From Bryobacteraceae bacterium (GTDB lineage Bacteria; Acidobacteriota; Terriglobia; Bryobacterales; Bryobacteraceae): 64,000 nt of DNA. The stretch spans positions 17,996 through 81,995 of the forward strand of contig JAHDVK010000026.1 in NCBI GenBank assembly GCA_023384675.1, written 5' to 3'. The translations under genes and the position numbers were made by a program. Below the pieces are notes generated by a model, which worked only from the letters and a program-made list of their open reading frames with translations, was not told where the DNA came from and searched no databases. Of the stretch, positions 46,606 to 54,895 are shown piece by piece (the stretch's first letter is position 1; each line of letters opens with the position of its first letter).

Positions 46606-47442
46606 ATGACACCCTCCGAACAATCCTCTCGATCGCCTCTCAAGCTGCTGGCAGTGCTGGCCCATCCCGACGACGAGTCGCTCGGCGTTGGCGGCACCCT
46701 GGCCAAGTATGCCGCGGAAGGCGTGGAAACATATCTCATCACGGCGACACGGGGCGAACGCGGACGTTTCGGAGCGGCAGGCAAAAGGGGCGATCCCCCG
46801 GAGGTGGGCCGGGTGCGAGAGGCGGAACTCCGCGCCGCTGCCGCGGTGCTCGGAGTCTCCGAGGTGATGGTGCTGGGTTATCCGGACGGCGCCCTGGACC
46901 AGGTGGATGCAGGGCTCGCGATCCGTGAGATCGCCGGTCACTTGCGGCGCATCCGGCCGCAGATCGTGGTGACTTTCGGACCAGAAGGTGGTTACGGCCA
47001 TCCCGATCACATCGCGATCAGCCAGTTCACCACCGCCGCCGTGGTGTGCGCGGGAGACCCCGGATACCAGGCCATGAACGGACACGCGCATCCGCCGCAC
47101 CGGGCATCCAAGCTGTATTACATGGCCTGGCGCACAGGAAAATGGGACGCCTACCAGGCCGCGCTGCGGAAGCTCACCTCGAAGGTGGATGGCATCGAAC
47201 GGCAAGCCACACCCTGGCCCGACTGGGCGGTAACCACCGAGATCGACACGTCCGCCTACTGGCCGGTGGCGTGGCGGGCGGTGTCGTGCCACAAGACGCA
47301 GATGTCGATCTATGAGCGGCTGGAGCATCTGCCCGGCACACTGCACCGCGAACTGTGGGGCTCGCAGGAGTTCTATCGCGCCTATAGCGCGGTGAACGGC
47401 GGACGGGCAGTGGAGGCCGACCTGTTCGAAGGGTTACGGTAA
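46606..47442 (+). CDS. PIG-L/LmbE family deacetylase
   Basis: 278 residues from ATG 46606, AGGAG nine bases upstream. Zinc site AHPDDESLGVGGTLAKYA near residue 20, ATRGERGRFG, GYPDGALD, and the later GHPDHIAISQFTTAA. The family hydrolyses N-acetyl groups of GlcNAc-containing molecules (MshB, BshB, PIG-L). Cytoplasmic. Eight bases separate it from the PLP decarboxylase, so they are likely cotranscribed. BshB activity for bacillithiol is possible, given the bacilliredoxin at 15.3 kb, but the glycosyltransferase BshA and BshC are not seen here. Confidence 0.9.
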   Translation: MTPSEQSSRSPLKLLAVLAHPDDESLGVGGTLAKYAAEGVETYLITATRGERGRFGAAGKRGDPPEVGRVREAELRAAAAVLGVSEVMVLGYPDGALDQVDAGLAIREIAGHLRRIRPQIVVTFGPEGGYGHPDHIAISQFTTAAVVCAGDPGYQAMNGHAHPPHRASKLYYMAWRTGKWDAYQAALRKLTSKVDGIERQATPWPDWAVTTEIDTSAYWPVAWRAVSCHKTQMSIYERLEHLPGTLHRELWGSQEFYRAYSAVNGGRAVEADLFEGLR

Positions 47443-47450
47443 GCATTGGT

Positions 47451-48980
47451 ATGCCTTCGTCACTCCGCCTTGAACAACTCCGGTCCCGCGAAGCTCCGCT
47501 CGAGATGGGAAGCGAAGAGTTTCGTGCGCTTGGTCACGCGCTCGTGGATCGCATCGCTGAATTCATGGGCTCGATCCGCTCACGGAGGGTGACTCCCGCT
47601 GAGCGGCCGGAAGCGGTGCGCGCCATCCTCGGCGCGGCGGAGACGCTGCCCGAGCAGGGAACCGGAGCGGAACAACTGCTGCATCGCGCCGCGGATCTGC
47701 TCTTCGACCACTCTCTCTTGAATGGCCATCCTCGATTCTGTGGTTACATCACCTCGAGCCCTGCGCCGGTTGGAGTGCTCGCGGAACTGCTGGCCGCCGC
47801 GGTGAACGCCAACGTGGGCGGCTGGAAGCTGGCGCCGATGGCCAGCGAGATCGAGGCGCAGGTGGTCCGCTGGATCGCGGAGTTCATAGGCTACGGCGCC
47901 GGTTGCGGCGGCCTGCTTGTGAGCGGGGGCAATATGGCCAACCTGACGTGCTTCCTCGCGGCCCGGGCCGCACTGGCGGGTTGGGACATCCGCAAGGACG
48001 GCCTCGCGGGCGGTCCGAGGCTTTGCGTTTACGCTTCCACCGAAACGCACACCTGGATTCAGAAAGCGGCGGACATCGCGGGGCTTGGGACCGATTCAAT
48101 CCGTTGGCTCCCCGCTACCGCGGGTCAGCGTTTGGATCTCTCCGCATTGAGGACACAATACAGGCGGGACTTAGATGATGGCCACCGGCCTTTCCTGGTG
48201 GTTGGCTCGGCAGGCACGGTCAGTACCGGCGCGGTGGATCCGCTCGGGGAATTGTCGGCTTTTTGCCGGGAGCACACGCTTTGGTTCCACGTCGATGGCG
48301 CGTATGGGGCATTCGCAGCGGCGGCCGCGGGAGCGCCCGAAGATTTGGGGAGCCTGAGTCTGGCGGACTCGATCGCCGTGGATCCGCACAAGTGGCTTTA
48401 CGCGCCGCTCGAGGCGGGATGCGCGCTTGTGCGCGAACCCGGGGCGCTTTTGCGGGCGTTTTCCTACCATCCGCCTTATTACAACTTCGAGGTGGATGCC
48501 GTGAACTATTTCGATCTGGGCCCCCAAAACTCGCGGGGATTTCGCGCGTTGAAAATCTGGCTCGCCTTCCAGCAGGCCGGCGCGGCTGGTTACCGGAAAA
48601 TGATCGGAGACGACATCGATCTCGCAAAACATCTGTATAGCCTCGCGGAAGCGCATCCCGAACTGGAGGCGCTCACGCACAACCTCAGCATTACGACGCT
48701 TCGCTACGTGCCTCCCGAACTGCGAGCCAGCTTGGGCGCGGAGCAGACCGAGGCCTATCTGAATGAGTTGAATCAGAGGCTGCTGGCCTTGCTCGAATCC
48801 AGCGGCGAGGCCTTCGCCTCCAACGCGATTATCGATGGGCGATACGCGCTACGATTCTGCATTGTCAACTTCCGGACCTCCACCGCCGACGTGGAGGCGA
48901 TGCCGCAACTGGTGCTGCGGCTTGGCCGTGAGGTCCACGAGGAGTTGAAGCCCGCGCGCGCCGCGGACGAGCCAGGTTGA
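47451..48980 (+). CDS. Pyridoxal-dependent group II decarboxylase
   Basis: 509 residues. Aromatic-L-amino-acid/glutamate decarboxylase family: FCGYITSSPAPVGVLAELL, CGGLLVSGGNMANLTCFLAAR, WFHVDGAYGAFAAA (Asp contacting PLP), and the Schiff-base lysine in VDPHKWLYAPLEAG. The C-terminal subdomain is present. Substrate could be an aromatic amino acid, glutamate, or an aspartate-like compound; members of this subgroup (about 470-510 aa) are common in soil bacteria. No membrane antiporter is adjacent. Probably transcribed with the PIG-L gene. Confidence 0.9.
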   Translation: MPSSLRLEQLRSREAPLEMGSEEFRALGHALVDRIAEFMGSIRSRRVTPAERPEAVRAILGAAETLPEQGTGAEQLLHRAADLLFDHSLLNGHPRFCGYITSSPAPVGVLAELLAAAVNANVGGWKLAPMASEIEAQVVRWIAEFIGYGAGCGGLLVSGGNMANLTCFLAARAALAGWDIRKDGLAGGPRLCVYASTETHTWIQKAADIAGLGTDSIRWLPATAGQRLDLSALRTQYRRDLDDGHRPFLVVGSAGTVSTGAVDPLGELSAFCREHTLWFHVDGAYGAFAAAAAGAPEDLGSLSLADSIAVDPHKWLYAPLEAGCALVREPGALLRAFSYHPPYYNFEVDAVNYFDLGPQNSRGFRALKIWLAFQQAGAAGYRKMIGDDIDLAKHLYSLAEAHPELEALTHNLSITTLRYVPPELRASLGAEQTEAYLNELNQRLLALLESSGEAFASNAIIDGRYALRFCIVNFRTSTADVEAMPQLVLRLGREVHEELKPARAADEPG

Positions 48981-49094
48981 GGGGAACCCGACCGGGTATT
49001 CCGCGAGCTTACCGGCACACGTTAGGAAGATTCGGGAGCTTCCGCTTCATGCCGAAATGCTGCCTGACTCACGCGCCCTTGGACAAAGGCCCGC

Positions 49095-50411
49095 TCAAAC
49101 GTATTCCGCCGGGAACCGCCAGGGCCGGCGGTATTCGGGGCGTGCCCGGCGAGCCGCCTCGCGGTCGCCCACGATACGCTCCTTCACCGGATCGAACCGG
49201 ATGGACCGGCCCAGCATATAGGACAGGCTCGCCAGCGTAATCGCCATGTCCACCCTGTAGTGGTAATCGACGCAGCAGTCGGGCTCGATGCGCGACTTGA
49301 TGGAATCGAGCCACTGGCGTTCATGGCCGGGTGACGGCGCGATGGTCTCGGGCGGCGGCGCGGCATCTTTCAGGAACGCGCCTTCGGGCACGATCTCGTG
49401 GCGGCTGTAATCCGAGTACAGCGTGCCGTTGAGCGCGTGGAAATAGATGCCGAGCCGCCGCGCGGGCTTGCCCCGGCCGAAGTCGTAGGCGAAGCTGTTG
49501 GCGCAGTTCATCGACCAGGTCATGGTGAGCTTCGGGTAGCGCCAGGTGACTTCCTGCACATCGGGGGCGTCGCCGTCGTCCTGGATCACATCGCGCCCGC
49601 CGGTGCAGGTGGTGATCTCCGGCACGCCCAGTTCGAGCGCCCAGATGGGCAGGTCGATGATGTGGGGGGCCATGCCGGGCGTCCAGCCATGCGTGTAGGC
49701 CCAGAACGAACAGTGGTTGTAACTGTCGGCGAACAGCAGCGCATTGAAGGGGCGCGCGGGGCCAGGGCCGAGCCACAAGTCCCAATCGAGCCCGGGCGGA
49801 GGATTCTCGCGCGGCGCGCGCCCGATGCCCTCGGGACCCTGGTTCATCACGTTGAAGGTGCGCACGGTGCTGACCGGGCCGAGTTTGCCCGACCGGATCC
49901 ACTCCACCACGCGGCGGTAATTCGCGCCCGCATGAATCTGCGTGCCCACCTGGCTGATCCGCTTGTGGCGGCGGACGGCATTGCGCACGGCCAGCGTCTC
50001 GTCGGGATAGAGCGTCATCGGCTTTTGCAGGTAGATGTCCTTGCCGGCCTTCACGGCGTCGATGGCCATCAGCGCGTGCCAGTGGGGCGGCGAAGCGATG
50101 ATCACACCGTCGATGCCGGGCTGCGCGAGCAGTTCGCGGTAATCTGAGTACCCCTTTGCCGTGCCGCGATGCAGCGCGAGCGCGGCTTCGCGGCGATCCG
50201 TGGAGACATCGCAAATGCCCGTGACAACGACATCGGCGTGCTTCGCGCAATTGGCGAGGTTTCCGCGGCCCATGCCGTTCACGCCGATGATGCCGACGTT
50301 GATGCGGTCGCTCGGCGCGGTGACGCCGCGGCCCAGCGCCGATGAGGGCACGGCGAGCGGCGCGGCCTGCAGCAGGCTTCGCCGGGTGATTTCCATTTTC
50401 GTGTGTGTCAT
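49095..50411 (-). CDS. Tat-exported Gfo/Idh/MocA family oxidoreductase
   Basis: 438 residues from ATG 50411, preceded by GAGGAA at 7-nt spacing; an ATG at 50396 has no such site. Twin-arginine leader MEITRRSLLQAAPLAVPSSA. Dinucleotide site INVGIIGVNGMGRGNLANC, DGVIIASPPHWHALMAIDA, and DIYLQKPMTLYPDETLAV containing the family (E/Q)KP motif, with Gln replacing Glu. Likely periplasmic sugar oxidoreductase with tightly bound cofactor. Followed on the other side by a URO-D-like gene 10 nt away, transcribed in the same direction. Confidence 0.92.
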   Translation of the reverse strand: MTHTKMEITRRSLLQAAPLAVPSSALGRGVTAPSDRINVGIIGVNGMGRGNLANCAKHADVVVTGICDVSTDRREAALALHRGTAKGYSDYRELLAQPGIDGVIIASPPHWHALMAIDAVKAGKDIYLQKPMTLYPDETLAVRNAVRRHKRISQVGTQIHAGANYRRVVEWIRSGKLGPVSTVRTFNVMNQGPEGIGRAPRENPPPGLDWDLWLGPGPARPFNALLFADSYNHCSFWAYTHGWTPGMAPHIIDLPIWALELGVPEITTCTGGRDVIQDDGDAPDVQEVTWRYPKLTMTWSMNCANSFAYDFGRGKPARRLGIYFHALNGTLYSDYSRHEIVPEGAFLKDAAPPPETIAPSPGHERQWLDSIKSRIEPDCCVDYHYRVDMAITLASLSYMLGRSIRFDPVKERIVGDREAARRARPEYRRPWRFPAEYV

Positions 50412-50421
50412 ACGTACTTCC

Positions 50422-51447
50422 TCATAGCCCTTGCCGGGCGGTGCGAATCATCGCGTGAATATTTGCGGGCGGCGTACCGGCGGCGATCGCGCATCCGGCG
50501 TTCAGCACGAAACGGGGTTCGCCCGCGAAAGTCCCCATCAACTCACGGGTGCAGTGTTCCACTTCGGCGGCCGAGCCGTGCGCCAGCACGGCCGTGGGAT
50601 CGAGGTTGCCGATGAAGGCAACGCGTCTGGCAAAAACAGCGCGGGCGCGCGCCGCGCTGGTCAGTGAATCCAGTTCGAGCGCATCGGCCCCGGTGTACGC
50701 CATTTGCTCGAGGATCGGTTCGGTCTTGCCGCAGATGTGAAGCGCGTAGGGCAGACCCAAAGCATGCGCGGTTTCCGCCATGCGGGTCTCGTAGGGCTGC
50801 GCGAAGCGCCGATAGAGCCGCGGCGAGATCATGCTGGGCCCGGCGGGACTGTCGCCGTTCGACACCATGTCCGCGCCGGTGGTGGACATCAAGCGGATGA
50901 ACTCGCCGGTGACGCGCGCGCACAACTCCAGCAGCCGGTGCGCCGCCTCCTCGCGTTCAGGATCCATCAGGTCGATCATCCAGCCTTCGGCTCCGCGCAC
51001 GAGCGAAGCCAGCGCGAACGGGCATTGGTCGCAATTGCCGCGCAGATAGATTTCATCGCCGAAGTGGCGCTTCAGCAGACGGACGGCTTCGAGCCACACC
51101 TGGACGCGCTCGTCTTTTTCGAGATCCGGCGGTTCGAGATCGCCCGCCTCATCCAGGGAAGCAATCCGCCCGCCCTGGCACACCGCGGGTTCGTCATCGG
51201 GAAACGCCACCGGGACCCCCATGGCCCCGGCCAGAGTAGCGGTGTCCACATCGACGACGATGGCGTCGTAGCCGTAACGCTCCACGCTCTCGCTGAAGCA
51301 GCGCGCGATGAGCCGCGGATCGCGCCGGTAATCGCGCATCGGGACGCCGCTTTCGGCCGCCGCCATCATGAAATTGTGCAGCATCACGGGCGGCGAGTCC
51401 GGCATCTGCCCCGACAGGGCGGCGCGCATTCGCTGACTGCCATTCAT
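50422..51447 (-). CDS. URO-D/MtaA-like methyltransferase-fold protein
   Basis: 341 residues from ATG 51447; ATG 51462 is equally possible. URO-D TIM-barrel text: LRGNCDQCPFALASLVRG, DMVSNGDSPAGPSMISP, YALHICGKTEPILEQM (His and Cys as in MtaA-like corrinoid methyltransferases), VAFIGNLDPTAVLAHGS and FVLNAGCAIAAGTPPANI. The HxCG site suggests a metal-bound methyltransferase instead of heme decarboxylation. It sits in a catabolic cluster between two Gfo/Idh/MocA genes and is upstream of one by 10 nt. Substrate unknown. Confidence 0.85.
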   Translation of the reverse strand: MNGSQRMRAALSGQMPDSPPVMLHNFMMAAAESGVPMRDYRRDPRLIARCFSESVERYGYDAIVVDVDTATLAGAMGVPVAFPDDEPAVCQGGRIASLDEAGDLEPPDLEKDERVQVWLEAVRLLKRHFGDEIYLRGNCDQCPFALASLVRGAEGWMIDLMDPEREEAAHRLLELCARVTGEFIRLMSTTGADMVSNGDSPAGPSMISPRLYRRFAQPYETRMAETAHALGLPYALHICGKTEPILEQMAYTGADALELDSLTSAARARAVFARRVAFIGNLDPTAVLAHGSAAEVEHCTRELMGTFAGEPRFVLNAGCAIAAGTPPANIHAMIRTARQGL

Positions 51448-51508
51448 GAGCTTGCCCAGCATCTTATACGATGTGATTGCCGGGCCGCCCGGCGTGAAGC
51501 GAGTCACG

Positions 51509-52387
51509 ATGCCCACCCGCCGCCTGTTCCTTCTCACCGCCGCCGCCGCCACGCGCGCGGAGGCCCTCGCCCCGGATGTCGGGATCGCCCTCGCCGCGGG
51601 CGAGAAGCTCACCTTCTCGCACAAGGGCGCGACGCTGCTCGAACACCGCTTCTCTTCCGCCCGTCCCAAGACCTACGTCCACCCGCTCTGCCTCGCCGAC
51701 GGCACGCCGGTCACCCTCGACGGACCCGAGGATCACGTCCATCATCGCGGCCTCATGGTGGCTTGGTCCGAGGTGAACGGCATCGACTTCTGGGGCGAGG
51801 TGAACCCCGCACCGCACGGCGAGATCGTCCACCAGCGTTTCGAGCGCACATCCGGCGGCAACCCGGCCGTACTGACCGAAGTCAACCACTGGATCGCATC
51901 GGGCCGCGTGTTGCTGCGCGAACGCCGCACGCTACGCGTGCCTGAACCGGGCACCACGGGCGTCTGGCTCGATTGGTCGTCCGAGTTCACCGCCCACGAT
52001 GAACCCGTGCTGCTCTCGGCAGGCAAGCACACCTACAACGGCCTGGGCGTCCGCGTCACGCCAGCCATGGATGGGGGCGCGGTGCTCAACTCCCGGGGTA
52101 CAATCGCCATCGAACAAGCCAACGGCCAGAACGCCGCCTGGTGCGCCTATCACGGCGGAAGTTTGGGCATCGCGCTCTTCGATCACCCCTCCAACCCCCG
52201 CCATCCCAACGCCTTTTTCGTGATGAACCGCCCCTTTGGTTACCTGAGCGCCGCGCCCACGTTCCGCGAGCCTTTCCGCCTCGCGACCGGCGCCGCGCTG
52301 CGCCTGCGGTGGGGCGTGCTCACCTTCCGCGGGGCGCCGGACGCCGCCGCCTTCGACCGTCAATTTCAAACCTGGAGCCAGACATGA
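51509..52387 (+). CDS. DUF6807 (PmoA-like) exported protein
   Basis: 292 residues from ATG 51509. Leader MPTRRLFLLTAAAATRAEA has a twin-arginine pair. Characteristic DUF6807 features: HRFSSARPKTYVHPLCLADG, DGPEDHVHHRGLMVAW with clustered histidines, and FDHPSNPRHPNAFFVMNRPFGYL. Databases label such proteins methane-oxygenase PmoA-like, but that is misleading; the fold looks like a beta-sandwich seen in sugar-active proteins. It overlaps the Gfo/Idh/MocA gene by four bases (ATGA), suggesting a joint role in sugar metabolism. Confidence 0.87.
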   Translation: MPTRRLFLLTAAAATRAEALAPDVGIALAAGEKLTFSHKGATLLEHRFSSARPKTYVHPLCLADGTPVTLDGPEDHVHHRGLMVAWSEVNGIDFWGEVNPAPHGEIVHQRFERTSGGNPAVLTEVNHWIASGRVLLRERRTLRVPEPGTTGVWLDWSSEFTAHDEPVLLSAGKHTYNGLGVRVTPAMDGGAVLNSRGTIAIEQANGQNAAWCAYHGGSLGIALFDHPSNPRHPNAFFVMNRPFGYLSAAPTFREPFRLATGAALRLRWGVLTFRGAPDAAAFDRQFQTWSQT

Positions 52388-53415
52388 ACCCACCTCTCGG
52401 CGTCGCCATCCTCGGCACCGGCGATGTGTCCAACGGCCACATTCGCGCCTGGAAGACGCATCCGGAAACCGAAGTCCGCGCCATCCTCAGCCGCGACCGC
52501 GCCCGCGCCGAAGCCTTCGTCCGCACTCACGGTCTGGAAGGCTGCCGCGCCTACACCAGCCTCGATGAACTGCTCAAGCAGGACGGCCTCGACATCGTCT
52601 CCATCTGTACGCCGCATCATCTGCACGCCGAACAAGGCATCGCCGCCGCGCAGTCCGGGCGGCACGTGGTGGTCGAGAAGCCCGTCGCGCTCAACCTCGA
52701 GGACCTGCGCAAGCTTGACCGCGCGATCCGCGAAGCCAATGTCCGCAGCATCGTCAGTTTCGTGCTGCGCTGGAATCCGCTGTTCGAGATGATCCGCGCG
52801 CTGCTGGCGAAGAACACCATCGGCGAGCTGTTCTATGGCGAGGTGGACTACCTGCACGGCATCACACCGGCGCTGCCGCTGTACCCGTGGGTGCGCCAGC
52901 GGGCCTATGGCGGCTCCGCGCTGCTCACGGCAGGATGCCATGCCGTGGACGCCCTGCGCTGGTTCGCTCAACAGGAGGCCACCGAAGTCTTCTGCTACGC
53001 CAACACCAGCCCCGGCAATCCGCTGAACTACGAGTACGAGCCCAACAGCGTCGCCCTGATTCAATTCGCCGGCGGCATGATGGGCAAGGTGGCTACGTCC
53101 ATCGAATCCGTGGCGCCCTACACGTTTCCCATCGCCCTGATGGGCAACCAGGGCACCATCCGCAATAACCGCGTGTTCAGCCGTCAATGGACCGGGCAGA
53201 CCAACTGGGCCACCATCCCCACGATTCTGCCCGACAGCGGTGCGGTGGATCATCACCCGTTCGTCCCGCAAATGGCCCACTTCGTCGAGTGCATCCGCAC
53301 GGGCGCGGAATCGCACTGCAGTGTGGCTGATACGGTGAAGACCCACGAAATCTGCCTCGCGGCGGGACTTTCACTCGAGCAACGGCGGCCGGTCCGGCTT
53401 CCATTGCCCATGTAG
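52384..53415 (+). CDS. Gfo/Idh/MocA family oxidoreductase, cytoplasmic
   Basis: 343 residues from ATG 52384, overlapping the DUF6807 stop. No signal peptide. Dinucleotide-binding GVAILGTGDVSNGHIRAW, DIVSICTPHHLHAEQGIAAA and the catalytic-region motif VVVEKPVALNLEDL with the EKP lysine. The C-terminal domain includes GGSALLTAGCHAVDALRWF with the His expected at the active site. Likely NAD(P)-dependent sugar or inositol dehydrogenase. Converges on the sulfatase gene with 28 nt between stops. Confidence 0.93.
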   Translation: MNPPLGVAILGTGDVSNGHIRAWKTHPETEVRAILSRDRARAEAFVRTHGLEGCRAYTSLDELLKQDGLDIVSICTPHHLHAEQGIAAAQSGRHVVVEKPVALNLEDLRKLDRAIREANVRSIVSFVLRWNPLFEMIRALLAKNTIGELFYGEVDYLHGITPALPLYPWVRQRAYGGSALLTAGCHAVDALRWFAQQEATEVFCYANTSPGNPLNYEYEPNSVALIQFAGGMMGKVATSIESVAPYTFPIALMGNQGTIRNNRVFSRQWTGQTNWATIPTILPDSGAVDHHPFVPQMAHFVECIRTGAESHCSVADTVKTHEICLAAGLSLEQRRPVRLPLPM

Positions 53416-53443
53416 AAAAGCGCACGGCGGCCCGCAGCGCGCG

Positions 53444-54886
53444 CTACCGCCAGCGCTGACCGTCGGGCTTTTCGGGTTCCACCTGCTCAGGCGGGTCCAC
53501 GCGGTTCCGGGCGACCCAGGCGTCCATGCGCGCAACGATGTCCGGGTGCGCGGCGGCCAGGTCGTTCTTCTCCGACGGGTCCTCGCTGAGGTCGTAAAGC
53601 TCCCACGGGTTTGCGGCGCCGTGGCGGACGATCTTCCATTTGCCGTTCCGGTGCGCCTGCATATGCACTTCGTAGGGGGCGAAGTGGCCCTGATTCCATT
53701 CCCAATACATGGGCCGTTCGCGCAGCAGTTTTTCGGCGCCGGTGAGTTCGGGCAGGATGGAGATGCCGTCGATCGCTTGCGGCACCTCGGGCTCGATGCC
53801 CGCGATGGCGGCGGCGGTGGGGAGGAAGTCGGGGAAATAGATGGGCAGATCGGACTGCGAACCGGGCGCGATCCGTCCCGGCCAGCGGGCGAGGAAGGGC
53901 AAGCGCAGTCCGCCTTCATACATGGTGGTCTTCTGGCCGCGGAACACGCCGGCTGAATCGAGTTCACCGGGATACTGGTCCGCGGCGCCGTTGTCGGAAG
54001 AGAAGAAGACGGCCGTGTTGTCGTCGAGGTCGAGTTCCTTGAGCAGGTCGAGCACTTCACCGGCGTGGCGGTCCACCATGGTCGCGTAGGCGGCGTAGAT
54101 GCGGGCCTGCATGCTCCAGGGCTTATCCTTGTAGAGGTCCCAGGCGGGGTCGGATTCGGGAATCTCGAAGCGGCCGTGGGGCGGGGTCCAGGGCGCGTAG
54201 CAAAAGAAGGGGCCGCCGCGGCTGTCGCGAACGAAATTCTTCATCTCCTCGACGATCCGGTAGTGGCTGAAGGTGAGGGTTTCGCCGGTGAGCGGGTTCT
54301 TGCCGGGGAATGGCTGCTGGGGCGCCTTGGGGCCTTCTGGGCCGTAGGCGCCGCGGTTTTCGGGCAACCCGGCTTTTCGGCCGGTGTCGATGAGGTATTC
54401 GGGATAGAAGTAGTGGGCGTGGACCTGGTGGTAATAGCCAAAGAAGCGCTCGAAGCCCTGTTTTTCGGGCACGCCCGGGGTGTCGAGATCGCCGAGTCCC
54501 CACTTGCCGAAGCCGCCGCAGCGGTAGCCGTTGGCGCTGAGCAGGCTCGCCACGGTGGTGAAGTTCCCGGTGAGGGAGACGCCGCCGCTATTGCGCCGCA
54601 CGGGCGTGTGGCCCATGTGCGTGCCCGTCATGAGGGTGCTACGGGCGGGGGCGCACACCGAGCACCCCGAGTAGGCCTCGGTGAAGCGCATGCCTTCAGC
54701 GGCGAGGCGGTCGAGATTCGGAGTCTGGATCTGGGTTCCGCCATAGCAGCCGAGGTCGAACCCGAGGTCGTCGACGATGATGTAGAGGATGTTGGGCGGA
54801 GCCGCTTTCCGGGGCGCGCAGCCGAGCGGCGCGACGGAAGCGGCTCCCGCCATCTGCAGGAACCGCCGCCGGGATTGGGGAGTCAT
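53444..54886 (-). CDS. Tat-exported lipoprotein-type sulfatase
   Basis: 480 residues. The leader SRRRFLQMAGAASVAPLGC combines a twin-arginine motif with a lipobox-like LGC (C23), so the enzyme may be lipid-anchored after Tat export. Sulfatase core: metal site ILYIIVDDLGFD, formylglycine motif CAPAR with C78, GKWGLGDLDTPG, and FFSSDNGAADQYPGEL. Similar to arylsulfatase A-type enzymes used on sulfated glycans. It is 10 nt downstream of the Oar-like transporter in the same direction, so the two may form a nutrient-capture unit. Confidence 0.92.
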   Translation of the reverse strand: MTPQSRRRFLQMAGAASVAPLGCAPRKAAPPNILYIIVDDLGFDLGCYGGTQIQTPNLDRLAAEGMRFTEAYSGCSVCAPARSTLMTGTHMGHTPVRRNSGGVSLTGNFTTVASLLSANGYRCGGFGKWGLGDLDTPGVPEKQGFERFFGYYHQVHAHYFYPEYLIDTGRKAGLPENRGAYGPEGPKAPQQPFPGKNPLTGETLTFSHYRIVEEMKNFVRDSRGGPFFCYAPWTPPHGRFEIPESDPAWDLYKDKPWSMQARIYAAYATMVDRHAGEVLDLLKELDLDDNTAVFFSSDNGAADQYPGELDSAGVFRGQKTTMYEGGLRLPFLARWPGRIAPGSQSDLPIYFPDFLPTAAAIAGIEPEVPQAIDGISILPELTGAEKLLRERPMYWEWNQGHFAPYEVHMQAHRNGKWKIVRHGAANPWELYDLSEDPSEKNDLAAAHPDIVARMDAWVARNRVDPPEQVEPEKPDGQRWR

Positions 54887-54895
54887 CGTGATGGC